NCBI GenBank assembly: GCA_944386565.1
Contig: CALXBO010000002.1
Coordinates: forward strand, 1-64,000
Direction: 5' to 3'
Length of the DNA stretch: 64,000 nt
Source: an uncultured Ruthenibacterium sp.
Lineage (GTDB): Bacteria > Bacillota > Clostridia > Oscillospirales > Ruminococcaceae
Numbering within the stretch: position 1 is the first letter of the stretch; each line of letters starts with the position of its first letter. This document shows positions 41,740 through 50,820 of this stretch, piece after piece. Under the pieces are notes generated by a model. The model saw nothing but the letters and a program-made list of their open reading frames with translations, made no database searches and was not told where the DNA came from. Made by a program: the position numbers and the translations under genes.

Positions 41740-42606
41740 ATGCAGGAATTATTATTGCACGCCTCAAAACACGCTGCGGAGGACAGTGTCCGGATGCTGC
41801 CGTTTCTGTTTGCGGCGTACTGGTTTATTGAATACATTGAACACCGTCATTCGGCGGGGCTTGAGCGCGTGCTCGCGGGAGGCGGCCGGTTCGGATTTGT
41901 TCCCGCCGCGGCGCTCGGGCTTGTGCCCCAGTGCGGTTTTTCGGCGATGGCCGCAAACCTGTACGGCTCCAAGGTTATCACGCTGGGAACTCTGCTGGCG
42001 GTGTTCATCGCAACGTCCGATGAGGCGATCCCGATTCTGATCGCCATGCCGGACAAGTGGGACTCCATGTTCCTTCTGATCGGCTGGAAGCTCATTGTGG
42101 CGCTCGCCGCGGGTGTTTGCATCGACGTGCTGTTCAAGCGCTTCATCCCGGCTTCGGTCCGCGGCGGTTACGCGGGCAGCATGAATGAAGTGGATTGCCA
42201 CGACCACGAAGAACAGGACAGCATTCTGGTCGCGGCCGTCAAGCACACGCTCCACATTTTCCTTTACATCCTGATCTTCAACTTTGTGATGGGGCTTGCG
42301 GTCGAGTGGATCGGTGAAGACGCCATTTCCGCGCTGCTTGCGCAGGCCGGAATGTTCCAGCCGGTGGCGGCGGGTCTGCTCGGTCTCGTGCCGAACTGTG
42401 CGGCGAGCGTTCTCATCACGCAGCTCTATGCGGCCGGTTCGCTGTCTCTCGGCGGTGCGGTGGCAGGCCTGTCCACTTCGGCGGGCGTGGGCCTTGCCGT
42501 TCTGTTCCGCACCAACCGCAGCGCCAAGCAGAACGTGTTCATCACGGCTTTGCTGTACATGATCGGAACGGTGGCCGGGCTCTTCATCCAGCTGCTCGGA
42601 TTCTGA
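41740..42606 (+). CDS. Putative manganese/arsenic-efflux-like transporter (ArsP_2 family)
   Basis: A 288-aa membrane protein in two similar halves, each with a PxC or PNC motif: GLVPQCGFSAM in the first and GLVPNCAASVLI in the second, with about eight hydrophobic segments and a histidine/acid-rich loop (CHDHEEQD) between them. This is the family annotated as putative manganese transporters, related to ArsP permeases. The metal carried is not proven. GGGAG precedes the ATG at 41740. It diverges from the hydrogenase gene. Confidence 0.82.
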   Translation: MQELLLHASKHAAEDSVRMLPFLFAAYWFIEYIEHRHSAGLERVLAGGGRFGFVPAAALGLVPQCGFSAMAANLYGSKVITLGTLLAVFIATSDEAIPILIAMPDKWDSMFLLIGWKLIVALAAGVCIDVLFKRFIPASVRGGYAGSMNEVDCHDHEEQDSILVAAVKHTLHIFLYILIFNFVMGLAVEWIGEDAISALLAQAGMFQPVAAGLLGLVPNCAASVLITQLYAAGSLSLGGAVAGLSTSAGVGLAVLFRTNRSAKQNVFITALLYMIGTVAGLFIQLLGF

Positions 42607-42616
42607 GCGGCGGGGA

Positions 42617-42645
42617 TTGACAGTTTTGCGCGCAGGGATTATAGT
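42617..42645 (+). promoter_or_regulatory. Promoter of the YhfC-family gene
   Basis: TTGACA (42617-42622), a 17-base spacer and TATAGT (42640-42645). A 7-bp hairpin GGAACGC/GCGTTCC (42657-42674) lies in the leader immediately before the ribosome binding site AAGGAGG. Confidence 0.82.
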
Positions 42646-42690
42646 GAGACAAAACAGGAACGCCTGAGCGTTCCGCAAGGAGGCGTTGTT

Positions 42691-43494
42691 ATGTCTGCGG
42701 TATCTCTTGTTTCCTCTTCTGCGATCGGGGCCATTGCGGGAGGTCTGTTCTTCCTCGGGGTCATTCCCATTTTGCTTCTGATCGTGCTCGGCATCCGCAG
42801 AAAGATCAGCGGTGCGGCGCTCGCCGTCGGTTTTGCGTCGTTCTTCTTCAGCCAGATCGTGCTGAGAATTCCCCTTCTCAGCGCTTTGTCCGCCGTTCCC
42901 GCGTTTGCGTCGTTTGCATCCGGGCATCCGTATCTGTATGCACTTGTGGTGGGCGGACTTTCGGCTGGCCTGTTCGAAGAGACGGCGCGGGTCATCGGCG
43001 CTCTGTGCCTGAAAAAACACCGCTCGTACCGGGATGTGGTCAGCTTTGGGCTCGGCCACGGAATCTGTGAAGTGCTCTCGGTCGCGGGGCTCAGCTATAT
43101 CAGCCTTCTCAGTGTGGCGCTGGCGCTCAATACCGATCCGGCGGTCCTCTCCTCCGCTCTCGGAGAAGAGCAGATGACGCTCATTCTTCAGCAGGTGCAG
43201 TCCATTACGCCGGTCATCGTCTTCTGGGCGGTGATCGAGCGCGTCAGCGCCGTGCTGCTGCACATGTTCAATACGGCGCTGGTCTTCCGTGCGGTCACGC
43301 AGAAGAAAACGCTGTTTTATGTGCTCGCCGTCGCGCTGCACACGGTCTTCAACTTTGCGGCGGTTTTGCTGCTTCCGCTCGGTGTTGCCGTGTGCGAACT
43401 CGTGCTTCTGGCCGGAGGCCTTGCGTGCGGTTGGGGTCTGCTCCGCGCACGTTCGTGGTTTGAACCGAAAGAAGTGCCCGCTGCCGCAGAATAA
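42691..43494 (+). CDS. YhfC-family intramembrane protease-like protein
   Basis: A 267-aa polytopic protein with seven or eight hydrophobic segments. It carries the YhfC pattern: FEETARVIG on one helix, FGLGHGICEVL on another and HTVFN near the C-terminus. The conserved glutamates and histidines resemble those of the CAAX-type and related glutamic intramembrane proteases, so a proteolytic role is often inferred but not proven. It is monocistronic and followed by a terminator. Confidence 0.85.
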   Translation: MSAVSLVSSSAIGAIAGGLFFLGVIPILLLIVLGIRRKISGAALAVGFASFFFSQIVLRIPLLSALSAVPAFASFASGHPYLYALVVGGLSAGLFEETARVIGALCLKKHRSYRDVVSFGLGHGICEVLSVAGLSYISLLSVALALNTDPAVLSSALGEEQMTLILQQVQSITPVIVFWAVIERVSAVLLHMFNTALVFRAVTQKKTLFYVLAVALHTVFNFAAVLLLPLGVAVCELVLLAGGLACGWGLLRARSWFEPKEVPAAAE

Positions 43495-43500
43495 CAGAAT

Positions 43501-43532
43501 AAAAAAACACCCGGGAGATCCCGGGTGTTTTT
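43501..43532. terminator. Bidirectional terminator
   Basis: AAAACACCCGGG, an AGAT loop, then CCCGGGTGTTTTTATTT. It separates the YhfC-family gene from the convergent small membrane protein. Confidence 0.93.
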
Positions 43533-43534
43533 AT

Positions 43535-44053
43535 TTACAGGTGCTGTTTCAGCTTCCGGAAGACGATAACGGTGCTCACGACGTCTGCGCAGAAAACAAA
43601 CTGAAGCACTGTGTGGACGATCCACTCGGTATGATTCAAACAGCCGGCGCAATAGTTCTTTCGGAGAAATACTGCTCCCACCGCACCGCTGAGTATGATT
43701 GTGACAACGTCCCAAAAAACGATGAACAATGTGAACGGAATGGTGAAAATCGTTGCGAGGAACAAAGCGCCGAGTACGAACAGTGCCGCATAGGCCGGGA
43801 TCTGAATCAGTTTGATTCCCATAACGAGAAGTGCGCGGCGGTCGGGCGGAACACTTGCGCGGCATCCGAGAATGCACAGTGCGATAACGGAAACGAGTGC
43901 GATCAGGAAGCAGACAGCCAGAGCGGCCAAACAGAACAGTGCGTTGTTCTGAAACACTGTGTCCATCAGAAACCCGCTGAACAGACAATGGAATATTGCC
44001 AGAAGTGAATACGGAAACAAGGCGGTAAGCAAAGCCGGAAGATACAATTTCAA
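43535..44053 (-). CDS. Hypothetical membrane protein
   Basis: A 172-aa protein with five hydrophobic segments and no motif I can assign. It starts at TTG behind a strong GGAGGTG site. It lies 31 bases after the AAA ATPase gene in the same direction, so it may be the last gene of the enzyme I-like operon. Lower GC than the neighbours hints at recent acquisition, but this is a weak signal. Confidence 0.65.
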   Translation of the reverse strand: MKLYLPALLTALFPYSLLAIFHCLFSGFLMDTVFQNNALFCLAALAVCFLIALVSVIALCILGCRASVPPDRRALLVMGIKLIQIPAYAALFVLGALFLATIFTIPFTLFIVFWDVVTIILSGAVGAVFLRKNYCAGCLNHTEWIVHTVLQFVFCADVVSTVIVFRKLKQHL

Positions 44054-44084
44054 GTAATCTCACCTCCGCAAACAGACCGTATTT

Positions 44085-46154
44085 TCAGGAGGGCAGCGTC
44101 AGATCAAAGTCCTCGGGGACGAGCAGCGAGAGATCGGCGTGTTCATCGGACGCACAGCGGCGCGCCTGCGCCAGCACGGCCTCCTCCAGCTTGTTGCGCA
44201 CCAGACGCCCGTTGCCCGCGTCGCGCGCGTGCAGCGACTGCACGGCACCGAAGTAAGCGCGCAGCGGTTCGCGGCAGCGCTCGTCCAGACGATAGCCGCG
44301 CGATTTGGTCTGAAGCTCCAGAATGGCAAGCAGTTCATCCGCAGTGTAGTCCGGGAACTCGATGATGTTCGGGAACCGGCTCTTCAATCCGCTGTTGGAG
44401 GTGAGGAATTCCTCCATCTCGCGCGTGTAGCCCGCGAGGATCACCACGAGGTCGTCGCGGTAATCCTCCATGCCCTTGACGAGCGTGTCGATGGCCTCGA
44501 GCCCGAAGTTGTCGTCCCGCCCGCGGTACAGGCTGTACGCTTCGTCGATGAACAGCACACCGCCCAGAGCGCTCTTGATCACCTGCGTCGTCAGCGGCGC
44601 GGTGTGGCCGACGTACCGGCCGACGAGATCGGCACGCGTCACCTCAACAAGCTGGCCGCCCGAGAGCGCGCCGAGCGCCTTGAGATACTGACTCACGAGA
44701 CGGGCGACGGTCGTTTTGCCCGTGCCGGGGTTTCCGGTGAAGATCATGTGCATGGAGACGTCGGATGTTTTCAGCCCTTCGGCGCTGCGGCGCTGCTGCA
44801 TCCGCAGGTTGTCCTCGAGCCCCAGCACATATTGCTTGACCTCCGAAAGACCGATCAGCTGTTCCAGCTCGGCTTTGACCGACGCGAGGCTCTGATCCGC
44901 GCCGTCCGGCAGCAGGGAAGTGAGCGAGAGCTCCTTCGCGCCGAACGCGGCGCGTCCACCGCCGAGGAACGTGACGGAAAACGGCGCAGGACAGTCGTTT
45001 TCCAGTTTGTACTGTGCCAGAGCGCGGTAGACGGTTTCAAAGAAATCCAAGAAAGCCCGGCAGCTTCCGGTCTTTCCGCAGGAGGCCACGGCCTCGGAAA
45101 TCAGGAGTGAAGTCTCTTTCAGCTCGAACGCGAGCGACCGCCTGGCGCGCGCGCAAAGAGCTTCTTCCTGAGAAGACGCAATGCGTCGCAGGGCCTCTTC
45201 GCCGAGGGGCTGTGTTTCGCACACGTCGCCGAGAGCCTGAACAAACGGGCGGCCGAAGCGTCCGGCCAGCGCCTGCGCTCCGCGCTCGGAGAAGAAGACG
45301 AGGTATTTTCCGCGCGGCGTCAGGGCGCTCACCGCGTCCGAGACCAGCGCGCCGCCCGCGTCGATCAGACGGCCGTTCTGCAGAACATACCGGCTTTGCA
45401 GCGGGCTTTTTCCCTCGGTGACAAGCTCGGATAGAACATTCAGAAAACCGCTGTGGCAGGCTTCGTAATGATCAAAGACGACGACCTCCGCATCTCCGGC
45501 GAGCGCAGCGTAGAGATCCTGCAAAAACAGCTTTTCCTGCGAGGGGGAGGGGTAGAGCGCAAGGTCGACCCATGCGGTGTCCGCACTGGCGAACACGCCG
45601 CTGTCCTTGAGAAAACGCACGGTCTCGCGCAGGGCAAGGCGGCGGCCGGTGCACGGCGCGCCGCACACGAGCATGGCGTTGCGCGCCCGCTCGCCCTCAT
45701 GCCCCATGACATACGGGCGCTTGAACGCGATGACGAGCGATTTCAGAAATGCCTCCTGGCCGAACACTTTCTGCTCCAGCGCCTGAACCGCACCCGAAAA
45801 TCCCTCCGCGCCGCGCCCGGCGGCCATCGGCTTCGGGGCTTCCCTGGCGGCGGACGTACCGGTTGCGAGATTCTGAACGGCGGGGGACTGCAGTTCACGG
45901 CTGATGCGCTCAATGTCCGCGATGGCGCTTTCGTTGAGAGCGGCAATGTCGCGTGACTGCTGTCTGGCCTTTTCAGTCAGAATGCGCTGATTTTCCGCCA
46001 CGGCGCGCTGAATGGCGTCCATGCTGTCTTCGGCGGATGCCGCAGGACGGGCGGATTTTGCTTTCTTCGGAGTTTCGGCCTTCGGTTTCGGCGCGGAGAA
46101 TGTGCGGCGGGAACCGAATACGGAATTGAGAAGGTCGTCCATGTCGTTTTTCAC
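44085..46154 (-). CDS. Two-AAA-domain ATPase, CbxX/SpoVK-like C-terminal domain
   Basis: A 689-aa protein: a lysine/proline-rich N-terminus, a coiled-coil stretch (about 45-90), an N-terminal AAA-like domain with degraded Walker A (GAPCTGRR at 165-172) and a C-terminal AAA domain of the CbxX/CfqX/SpoVK type with intact Walker A (GNPGTGKTT, Lys480), Walker B (VLFIDEAY) and pore-region motif (GYTREMEEFL, SRFPNIIEFPDY). CbxX-type proteins remodel other proteins, as Rubisco activases do. The GTG start follows the enzyme I-like stop codon directly (TAAGTG), with AAGGAGG placed correctly, so the two are tightly coupled. Confidence 0.85.
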   Translation of the reverse strand: MKNDMDDLLNSVFGSRRTFSAPKPKAETPKKAKSARPAASAEDSMDAIQRAVAENQRILTEKARQQSRDIAALNESAIADIERISRELQSPAVQNLATGTSAAREAPKPMAAGRGAEGFSGAVQALEQKVFGQEAFLKSLVIAFKRPYVMGHEGERARNAMLVCGAPCTGRRLALRETVRFLKDSGVFASADTAWVDLALYPSPSQEKLFLQDLYAALAGDAEVVVFDHYEACHSGFLNVLSELVTEGKSPLQSRYVLQNGRLIDAGGALVSDAVSALTPRGKYLVFFSERGAQALAGRFGRPFVQALGDVCETQPLGEEALRRIASSQEEALCARARRSLAFELKETSLLISEAVASCGKTGSCRAFLDFFETVYRALAQYKLENDCPAPFSVTFLGGGRAAFGAKELSLTSLLPDGADQSLASVKAELEQLIGLSEVKQYVLGLEDNLRMQQRRSAEGLKTSDVSMHMIFTGNPGTGKTTVARLVSQYLKALGALSGGQLVEVTRADLVGRYVGHTAPLTTQVIKSALGGVLFIDEAYSLYRGRDDNFGLEAIDTLVKGMEDYRDDLVVILAGYTREMEEFLTSNSGLKSRFPNIIEFPDYTADELLAILELQTKSRGYRLDERCREPLRAYFGAVQSLHARDAGNGRLVRNKLEEAVLAQARRCASDEHADLSLLVPEDFDLTLPS

Positions 46155-47867
46155 TTAGGCATCCTCCTTGTTCTCCAGAACCGGAAATTCCGGCGCTTCG
46201 GCCAGATCGAGGGCGCGTTCCAGAGCATTGCGGCAGTCCTGCGCAGACAGCGCGCGGACGGCCTGTTTCATCTTCAGGATTTCCGACGGCGTCATCGACA
46301 ATTCGTCGGCGCCGATCCCGGCGAAGAATCCGGCGAGGGAAATATCGCAGGCGCACTCGCCGCAGATGCACACCGGAACGTTCTCCGCGTGAGCCGACCG
46401 GACTGCCTGCGCGATGGCACGCAGCACCGCGGGATGGCGCTGTACCGAGGTTGCGCGCGCTGTCTGCGTGCGGTCGCACACGAGCAGATACTGGGCGAGG
46501 TCGTTTGTCCCGATGCACAGAAAATCCGCTTCGCGGGCCAGAATATCGGCCGTCATCACGGCGGCGGGCGTTTCGATCATCACACCGAGCTCGATCTTCT
46601 GAGCCACGTTGCGCCCTTCGTCGATCAGCCCGCGGCGCACTTCCTCCAGACGCTCCCGGACTTCGCGCACTTCCTGCGGGTCCACGACCATCGGCAGCAG
46701 CACGGCCAGATTCCCGTAGATGGACGCGCGCACGAGTGCGCGCAGCTGCGTGTTCAGCATGTCGGGATGGGCCAGAAGAAGAGAGAGAGGCCGCATGCCC
46801 AGCGCGGGGTTGGCCTCTGAGGAGACCTCCGGGAAATACGACGCTTTTTCGGTGGAGAAATCGGGAAGGCGGACCGCGACGCGGCGCGTGCCCATCGCGA
46901 GAAGCACCTCCTGATAGGCGGTGAAGAGATAGTCCTCCGTCGGCTTTCCGCCGCGCTCCATGTACAGGAATTCCGTGCGGAACAGGCCGATGCCCTCCGC
47001 ATCGTGAACCAGCGCGCGCTTGGCCTCCGCGGGCATGGCGATGTTTGCGGTCAGGCGGATGCGCACGCCGTGTTTGGAGATGCAGGGCTTTCCGCGCAGC
47101 GTCTGCAGGCTGTGATCTTCCCGTACGCGGCGCACCAGTTTCTGCGCCAGCAGTGCCATCGTGCCCTGATCGGGGCACTGGACCACAAGCCCCGTCTCAC
47201 CGTCCACCATCGTGCGGACGCCGTCCTCCAGTTTGTCGAACTCGTCGCCGAGCGCCGTGACAGTGGGGATGCCCAGGCTGCGCGCCAGAATGGACGCGTG
47301 GCTCTCCGGGCTGCCGCCGCGCATCAGAAAGGCGCAGACCTTGCTCTTGTCGAGCCCGAGCGCTTCGGACGGTGTGAGCGTTTCCGCCGCGAGCACCGCG
47401 CGGGCGGGCAGATCGCGGAAACTGGCTCCCGGCTGGTCACACAACACGGCAACGACGCGTTTGGCGGCGTCCGTGAGGTCGTCCGCACGTGCGGCGAGAT
47501 AAGGATCGCCGAGCCCGCGCAGCGTATCGGCAAACGCTTCGCCCGTCGTATCCACAACGCGCTCGGCGCACAGTTTTGTCTCCTGAATGTTGTCGCGCAC
47601 GGCCGCCAGAAAATCCTCGTCTTCCAGCATGGCGGTCTGTGATTCAAAAATCTTGGCGTCGCCGGGATTCATCCCGGCTTCCAGCGCACGGTCGCGCAGG
47701 GCTCCGAGCTCTGTTTTGACAGCAGCGATCGCAGCGTCCAGACGCGCCAGTTCGGCGGGAATGTCCGATACGGTGCGGCGGCGCGGTTTGGTTCGTTTGG
47801 GCCTGTAACGGAACAACGGCCCGTCCGCGACACCGGCGCATGCCCCGATTCCATGCAGCTCCAGCAT
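46155..47867 (-). CDS. Divergent PTS enzyme I (phosphoenolpyruvate-protein phosphotransferase)
   Basis: A 570-aa protein of enzyme I length and order. The phosphorylated histidine (His190 in GGSPESHASILAR), the PEP-site arginines (Arg297 in LFRTEFLY, Arg333, Arg358 in NPALGMR) and the catalytic cysteine (Cys502 in CGECACD) are all present. The usual RTxDIGGDK loop, however, reads RLPDFSTEK, and GRTSH reads SPESH. It may still take phosphate from PEP, but for a specialised partner; no HPr or sugar permease is near. It is coupled to the AAA ATPase. The ATG at 47867 follows GGGAGG. Confidence 0.85.
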   Translation of the reverse strand: MLELHGIGACAGVADGPLFRYRPKRTKPRRRTVSDIPAELARLDAAIAAVKTELGALRDRALEAGMNPGDAKIFESQTAMLEDEDFLAAVRDNIQETKLCAERVVDTTGEAFADTLRGLGDPYLAARADDLTDAAKRVVAVLCDQPGASFRDLPARAVLAAETLTPSEALGLDKSKVCAFLMRGGSPESHASILARSLGIPTVTALGDEFDKLEDGVRTMVDGETGLVVQCPDQGTMALLAQKLVRRVREDHSLQTLRGKPCISKHGVRIRLTANIAMPAEAKRALVHDAEGIGLFRTEFLYMERGGKPTEDYLFTAYQEVLLAMGTRRVAVRLPDFSTEKASYFPEVSSEANPALGMRPLSLLLAHPDMLNTQLRALVRASIYGNLAVLLPMVVDPQEVREVRERLEEVRRGLIDEGRNVAQKIELGVMIETPAAVMTADILAREADFLCIGTNDLAQYLLVCDRTQTARATSVQRHPAVLRAIAQAVRSAHAENVPVCICGECACDISLAGFFAGIGADELSMTPSEILKMKQAVRALSAQDCRNALERALDLAEAPEFPVLENKEDA

Positions 47868-47956
47868 GAAAACGCCTCCCATTGTGATGATTACCTACAA
47901 AGTTGGCACAAAAATCCGTTTTTTCCAAAACGAAATGTGCAATCAGAAAAACATTG

Positions 47957-47962
47957 TATAAT
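47957..47962 (+). promoter_or_regulatory. Probable -10 box before nagA
   Basis: TATAAT in an AT-rich stretch about 80 bases before nagA. The -35 is not clear. The remaining gap back to the enzyme I-like gene shows nothing else. Confidence 0.4.
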
Positions 47963-48039
47963 AAAACTATGCTATTACTATAACACGAATTTGCAGACAG
48001 CACAATCCGACATTCTTTTTCAAAAAGGAGAGTTGCAGT

Positions 48040-49170
48040 ATGATCATCAAAAACGGTTCTGTCTTTACTGCCCGCGCGCGCTTCGAGAAACTCGACCTCG
48101 AGATCGAGAACGGCCGCATCGTCCGTCTGGCTCCGGCCGGCACGCTGGAAGGCGAGGACGTCATCGACGCGGAAGGCAAGTATGTCACGCCGGGTTTTGT
48201 CGATATCCATATTCACGGTTCCAAGGGTTCCGATTTCTGCGACGCAGGTGCGGAGCACGTTGAGACGATGTGCGCTTACCTCGGCTCGATGGGCGTTACG
48301 AGCTTCCTCGGCACGACGATGGCATTCGACGAGCCGATCCTGTCGAATATCTTTGACGTGGCCAAGCCCTACTTCGGCAAAGACGGTTACGGCGCGGTGC
48401 TCCGCGGCGTGAACATGGAAGGCCCCTTCTTCTCCAAGGCGAAGAAGGGCGCGCAGGCGGAGAAATACATCGTCGATCCCGACATCGGCATGTTCGAGCG
48501 CCTGTTTGAGCGTGCGGAAGGCAACATCCGTCTGGTGGACGTCGCCCCGGAACTTGACGGCGCGGTGGAGTTCATCGCCGAGGCCAGCAAGAAGTGCACG
48601 GTGTCCATCGCCCACACGACGGCCAACTTCGATCAGGCGAAAGCCGCGTTTGCCGCGGGCGCGAGCCACGTGACGCACCTGTTCAACGCGATGCCCGCCT
48701 TTGCGCACCGCGATCCCGGCGTCGTGGGCGCGGCGTCCGACGATGCGGCGCACATCGAGATGATCTCCGACGGCATCCATCTGCACCCGGCGGTCGTGCG
48801 CAGCGTGTTCCAGTGGTTCGGCGACGACCGTGTGTGCCTGATCAGCGACGCGATGCGCGCCACGGGCATGCCCAACGGCGTGTACTCTCTGGGCGGCCAG
48901 ACGGTGTATATGACGGACGGCCTTGCCACGCTGGAAGACGGAACCATCGCCGGCAGCGCGACTTGCCTTGCCGATTGCTTCCGCCGCGCGGTTTCGTTCG
49001 GCGTTCCCCTCGAGAAGGCTCTCAAGGCCGCTACGATCAACCCGGCCAAGGCGGTCGGCCTGTATGATGAAGTGGGCAGCCTCGAGAAAGGCAAGCGTGC
49101 CGACGTTCTGATCCTCGGCAAGGATCTCTCGCTCGAGCACGTCTTCATCGGCGGCAAGGAACTGAAATAA
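48040..49170 (+). CDS. nagA: N-acetylglucosamine-6-phosphate deacetylase
   Basis: A 376-aa amidohydrolase that removes acetate from GlcNAc-6-P, feeding amino sugars to glycolysis or back to the wall. Motifs include VDIHIHG, the metal-binding NMEGPF, VSIAHTTA, THLFNAMPAFAHRDPG and the catalytic aspartate in LISDAM. AAGGAGAG precedes the ATG. It stands alone, without nagB, between an enzyme I-like gene and the leu operon. Confidence 0.95.
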   Translation: MIIKNGSVFTARARFEKLDLEIENGRIVRLAPAGTLEGEDVIDAEGKYVTPGFVDIHIHGSKGSDFCDAGAEHVETMCAYLGSMGVTSFLGTTMAFDEPILSNIFDVAKPYFGKDGYGAVLRGVNMEGPFFSKAKKGAQAEKYIVDPDIGMFERLFERAEGNIRLVDVAPELDGAVEFIAEASKKCTVSIAHTTANFDQAKAAFAAGASHVTHLFNAMPAFAHRDPGVVGAASDDAAHIEMISDGIHLHPAVVRSVFQWFGDDRVCLISDAMRATGMPNGVYSLGGQTVYMTDGLATLEDGTIAGSATCLADCFRRAVSFGVPLEKALKAATINPAKAVGLYDEVGSLEKGKRADVLILGKDLSLEHVFIGGKELK

Positions 49171-49200
49171 TTGCGGCCTTATATAATAAGGTAATAAAAA

Positions 49201-49243
49201 GAAGCGGAGGCGCTTCCCTCGGGAAACGCCTCCGCTTTCTATT
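49201..49243. terminator. Bidirectional terminator between nagA and leuB
   Basis: GAAGCGGAGGCG and CGCCTCCGCTTTC pair around a 14-base loop that can itself form CCC/GGG pairs, followed by TATTTCTT. Confidence 0.9.
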
Positions 49244-49254
49244 TCTTGTTGAAC

Positions 49255-50325
49255 TCAGAGCAGCGCCGCCACGGCATCGCCCATGGCCTCGCAGCCGCAC
49301 AGCGTGCAGCCCTCGGCCATCATGTCGGCCGTGCGCAGACCGGAGTCCAGTGCTTTCGTCACGGCGTCCTCGATGTTCTGCGCCTCGGCGTCCATGCCGA
49401 AGCTGTATTTCAGCATCATCGCGGCGGACAGGATCGTTCCGATCGGGTTCGCCTTGTCCTGGCCGGCGATGTCGGGCGCGGAGCCGTGGATGGGCTCGTA
49501 CATGCCGCGTGTGCCGTCGCCGAGCGAGGAGGAGGGGATCATGCCGATGCTGCCGGTGATCATGCTAGCCTCGTCGGACAGAATGTCGCCGAACATGTTT
49601 TCCGTCACGATCACGTCGAACTGGCTCGGGTCCTTGACGATCTGCATCGCCGCGTTGTCGACGAACATCTCGGAGTACTCCACCTCCGGATACTCGGCCT
49701 GAAGGCGGTGCATCACGGAGCGCCACAGGCGGCTGGTGTCCAGCACGTTCGCCTTGTCCACACACGTCAGTTTTTTGCGGCGCTTCATCGCCGTTTCAAA
49801 GCCGATGCGGCCGATGCGCTCGATCTCGTGTTCGGCGTAATACATCTCGTCGGTGGCAACCTTCTCGCCGTCTTGTTCCACCGTCTTGTGCTCGCCGAAG
49901 TACACGCCGCTGATGAGCTCGCGCACGACCATGAAGTCGATGCCTTTTTCCACGATCGAGGGCTTCAGCGGGCTCGCGGCCGCGAGCTGCGGCCAGAGCT
50001 TCGCCGGGCGCAGGTTCGAGTAGAGCCCCATGCCGGAGCGCAGGCGCAGCAGGCCCTTTTCCGGGCGCTGCGGGCCGGGAAGGCCCTCCCACTTCGGGCC
50101 GCCCACCGCGCCCAGCAGCACGCTGTCGGATGCGAGGCATTTGTCCAGCATTTCCTGCGGCAGCGGGTCGCCCCATTTGTCGATGGCGCAGCCGCCCATG
50201 TCCACTTCTTCATAGGTGAACGTGTGGCCGTATTTCTCCGCCACGGCGTCCAGAACTTTGACGGCCTGCGCGACGATCTCCGGCCCGATGCCGTCGCCGC
50301 GGATCAGCGCGATGTGCTTGTTCAT
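49255..50325 (-). CDS. leuB: 3-Isopropylmalate dehydrogenase
   Basis: A 356-aa NAD-dependent oxidative decarboxylase of leucine synthesis. Typical parts are [22 protein letters not shown], the arginine-rich substrate site [15 protein letters not shown], the lysine/aspartate region [24 protein letters not shown] and HGSAPDIAG. It overlaps the leuD stop by four bases (ATGA), with GGAGG upstream, and ends the leuACDB operon. Confidence 0.97.
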   Translation of the reverse strand: MNKHIALIRGDGIGPEIVAQAVKVLDAVAEKYGHTFTYEEVDMGGCAIDKWGDPLPQEMLDKCLASDSVLLGAVGGPKWEGLPGPQRPEKGLLRLRSGMGLYSNLRPAKLWPQLAAASPLKPSIVEKGIDFMVVRELISGVYFGEHKTVEQDGEKVATDEMYYAEHEIERIGRIGFETAMKRRKKLTCVDKANVLDTSRLWRSVMHRLQAEYPEVEYSEMFVDNAAMQIVKDPSQFDVIVTENMFGDILSDEASMITGSIGMIPSSSLGDGTRGMYEPIHGSAPDIAGQDKANPIGTILSAAMMLKYSFGMDAEAQNIEDAVTKALDSGLRTADMMAEGCTLCGCEAMGDAVAALL

Positions 50326-50819
50326 ACGTTGCCCTCCTTCGCGCGGATGCTGTTCATCAGGCCGCCCGCGCGGATGATGTCCTGAATGAACGGGGGGAAG
50401 GGCTCCGCCTGATACGTCTCGCCCTTCGTCACGTTCGTGATGACGCCGGTGTCGAAGTCAATGCTCACCTCGTCGCCGTTTTCAATGGCATCGCTCGCGG
50501 CCTCGCACTCGAGGATCGGCATGCCGATGTTGATGGAGTTGCGGTAGAAGATGCGCGCGAAGCTCTTCGCGATGACGCACGACACGCCGCATGTCTTGAT
50601 GACGAGGGGGGCGTGCTCACGCGATGAGCCGCAGCCGAAGTTCCAGCCGCCCACGATGATGTCGCCCTCGTGCACGTTGTGCACGAACTCGGGGTCGATG
50701 TCCTCCATGCAGTGTTTGGCGAGCTCTTTCGCGTCCTGGCTGTTCAGGTAGCGCGCCGGGATGATGACGTCGGTGTCGACGTTGTCGGGATATTTGAAAA
50801 CTTTTCCGTTTGCATTCAT
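50322..50819 (-). CDS. leuD: 3-Isopropylmalate dehydratase, small subunit
   Basis: A 165-aa swivel-domain subunit of isopropylmalate isomerase, of the short type found in Clostridia and archaea. Signatures are [18 protein letters not shown] and [15 protein letters not shown]. The ATG follows the leuC stop by one base, with AGAGGTG upstream. Confidence 0.96.
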   Translation of the reverse strand: MNANGKVFKYPDNVDTDVIIPARYLNSQDAKELAKHCMEDIDPEFVHNVHEGDIIVGGWNFGCGSSREHAPLVIKTCGVSCVIAKSFARIFYRNSINIGMPILECEAASDAIENGDEVSIDFDTGVITNVTKGETYQAEPFPPFIQDIIRAGGLMNSIRAKEGNV

Positions 50820-50820
50820 G

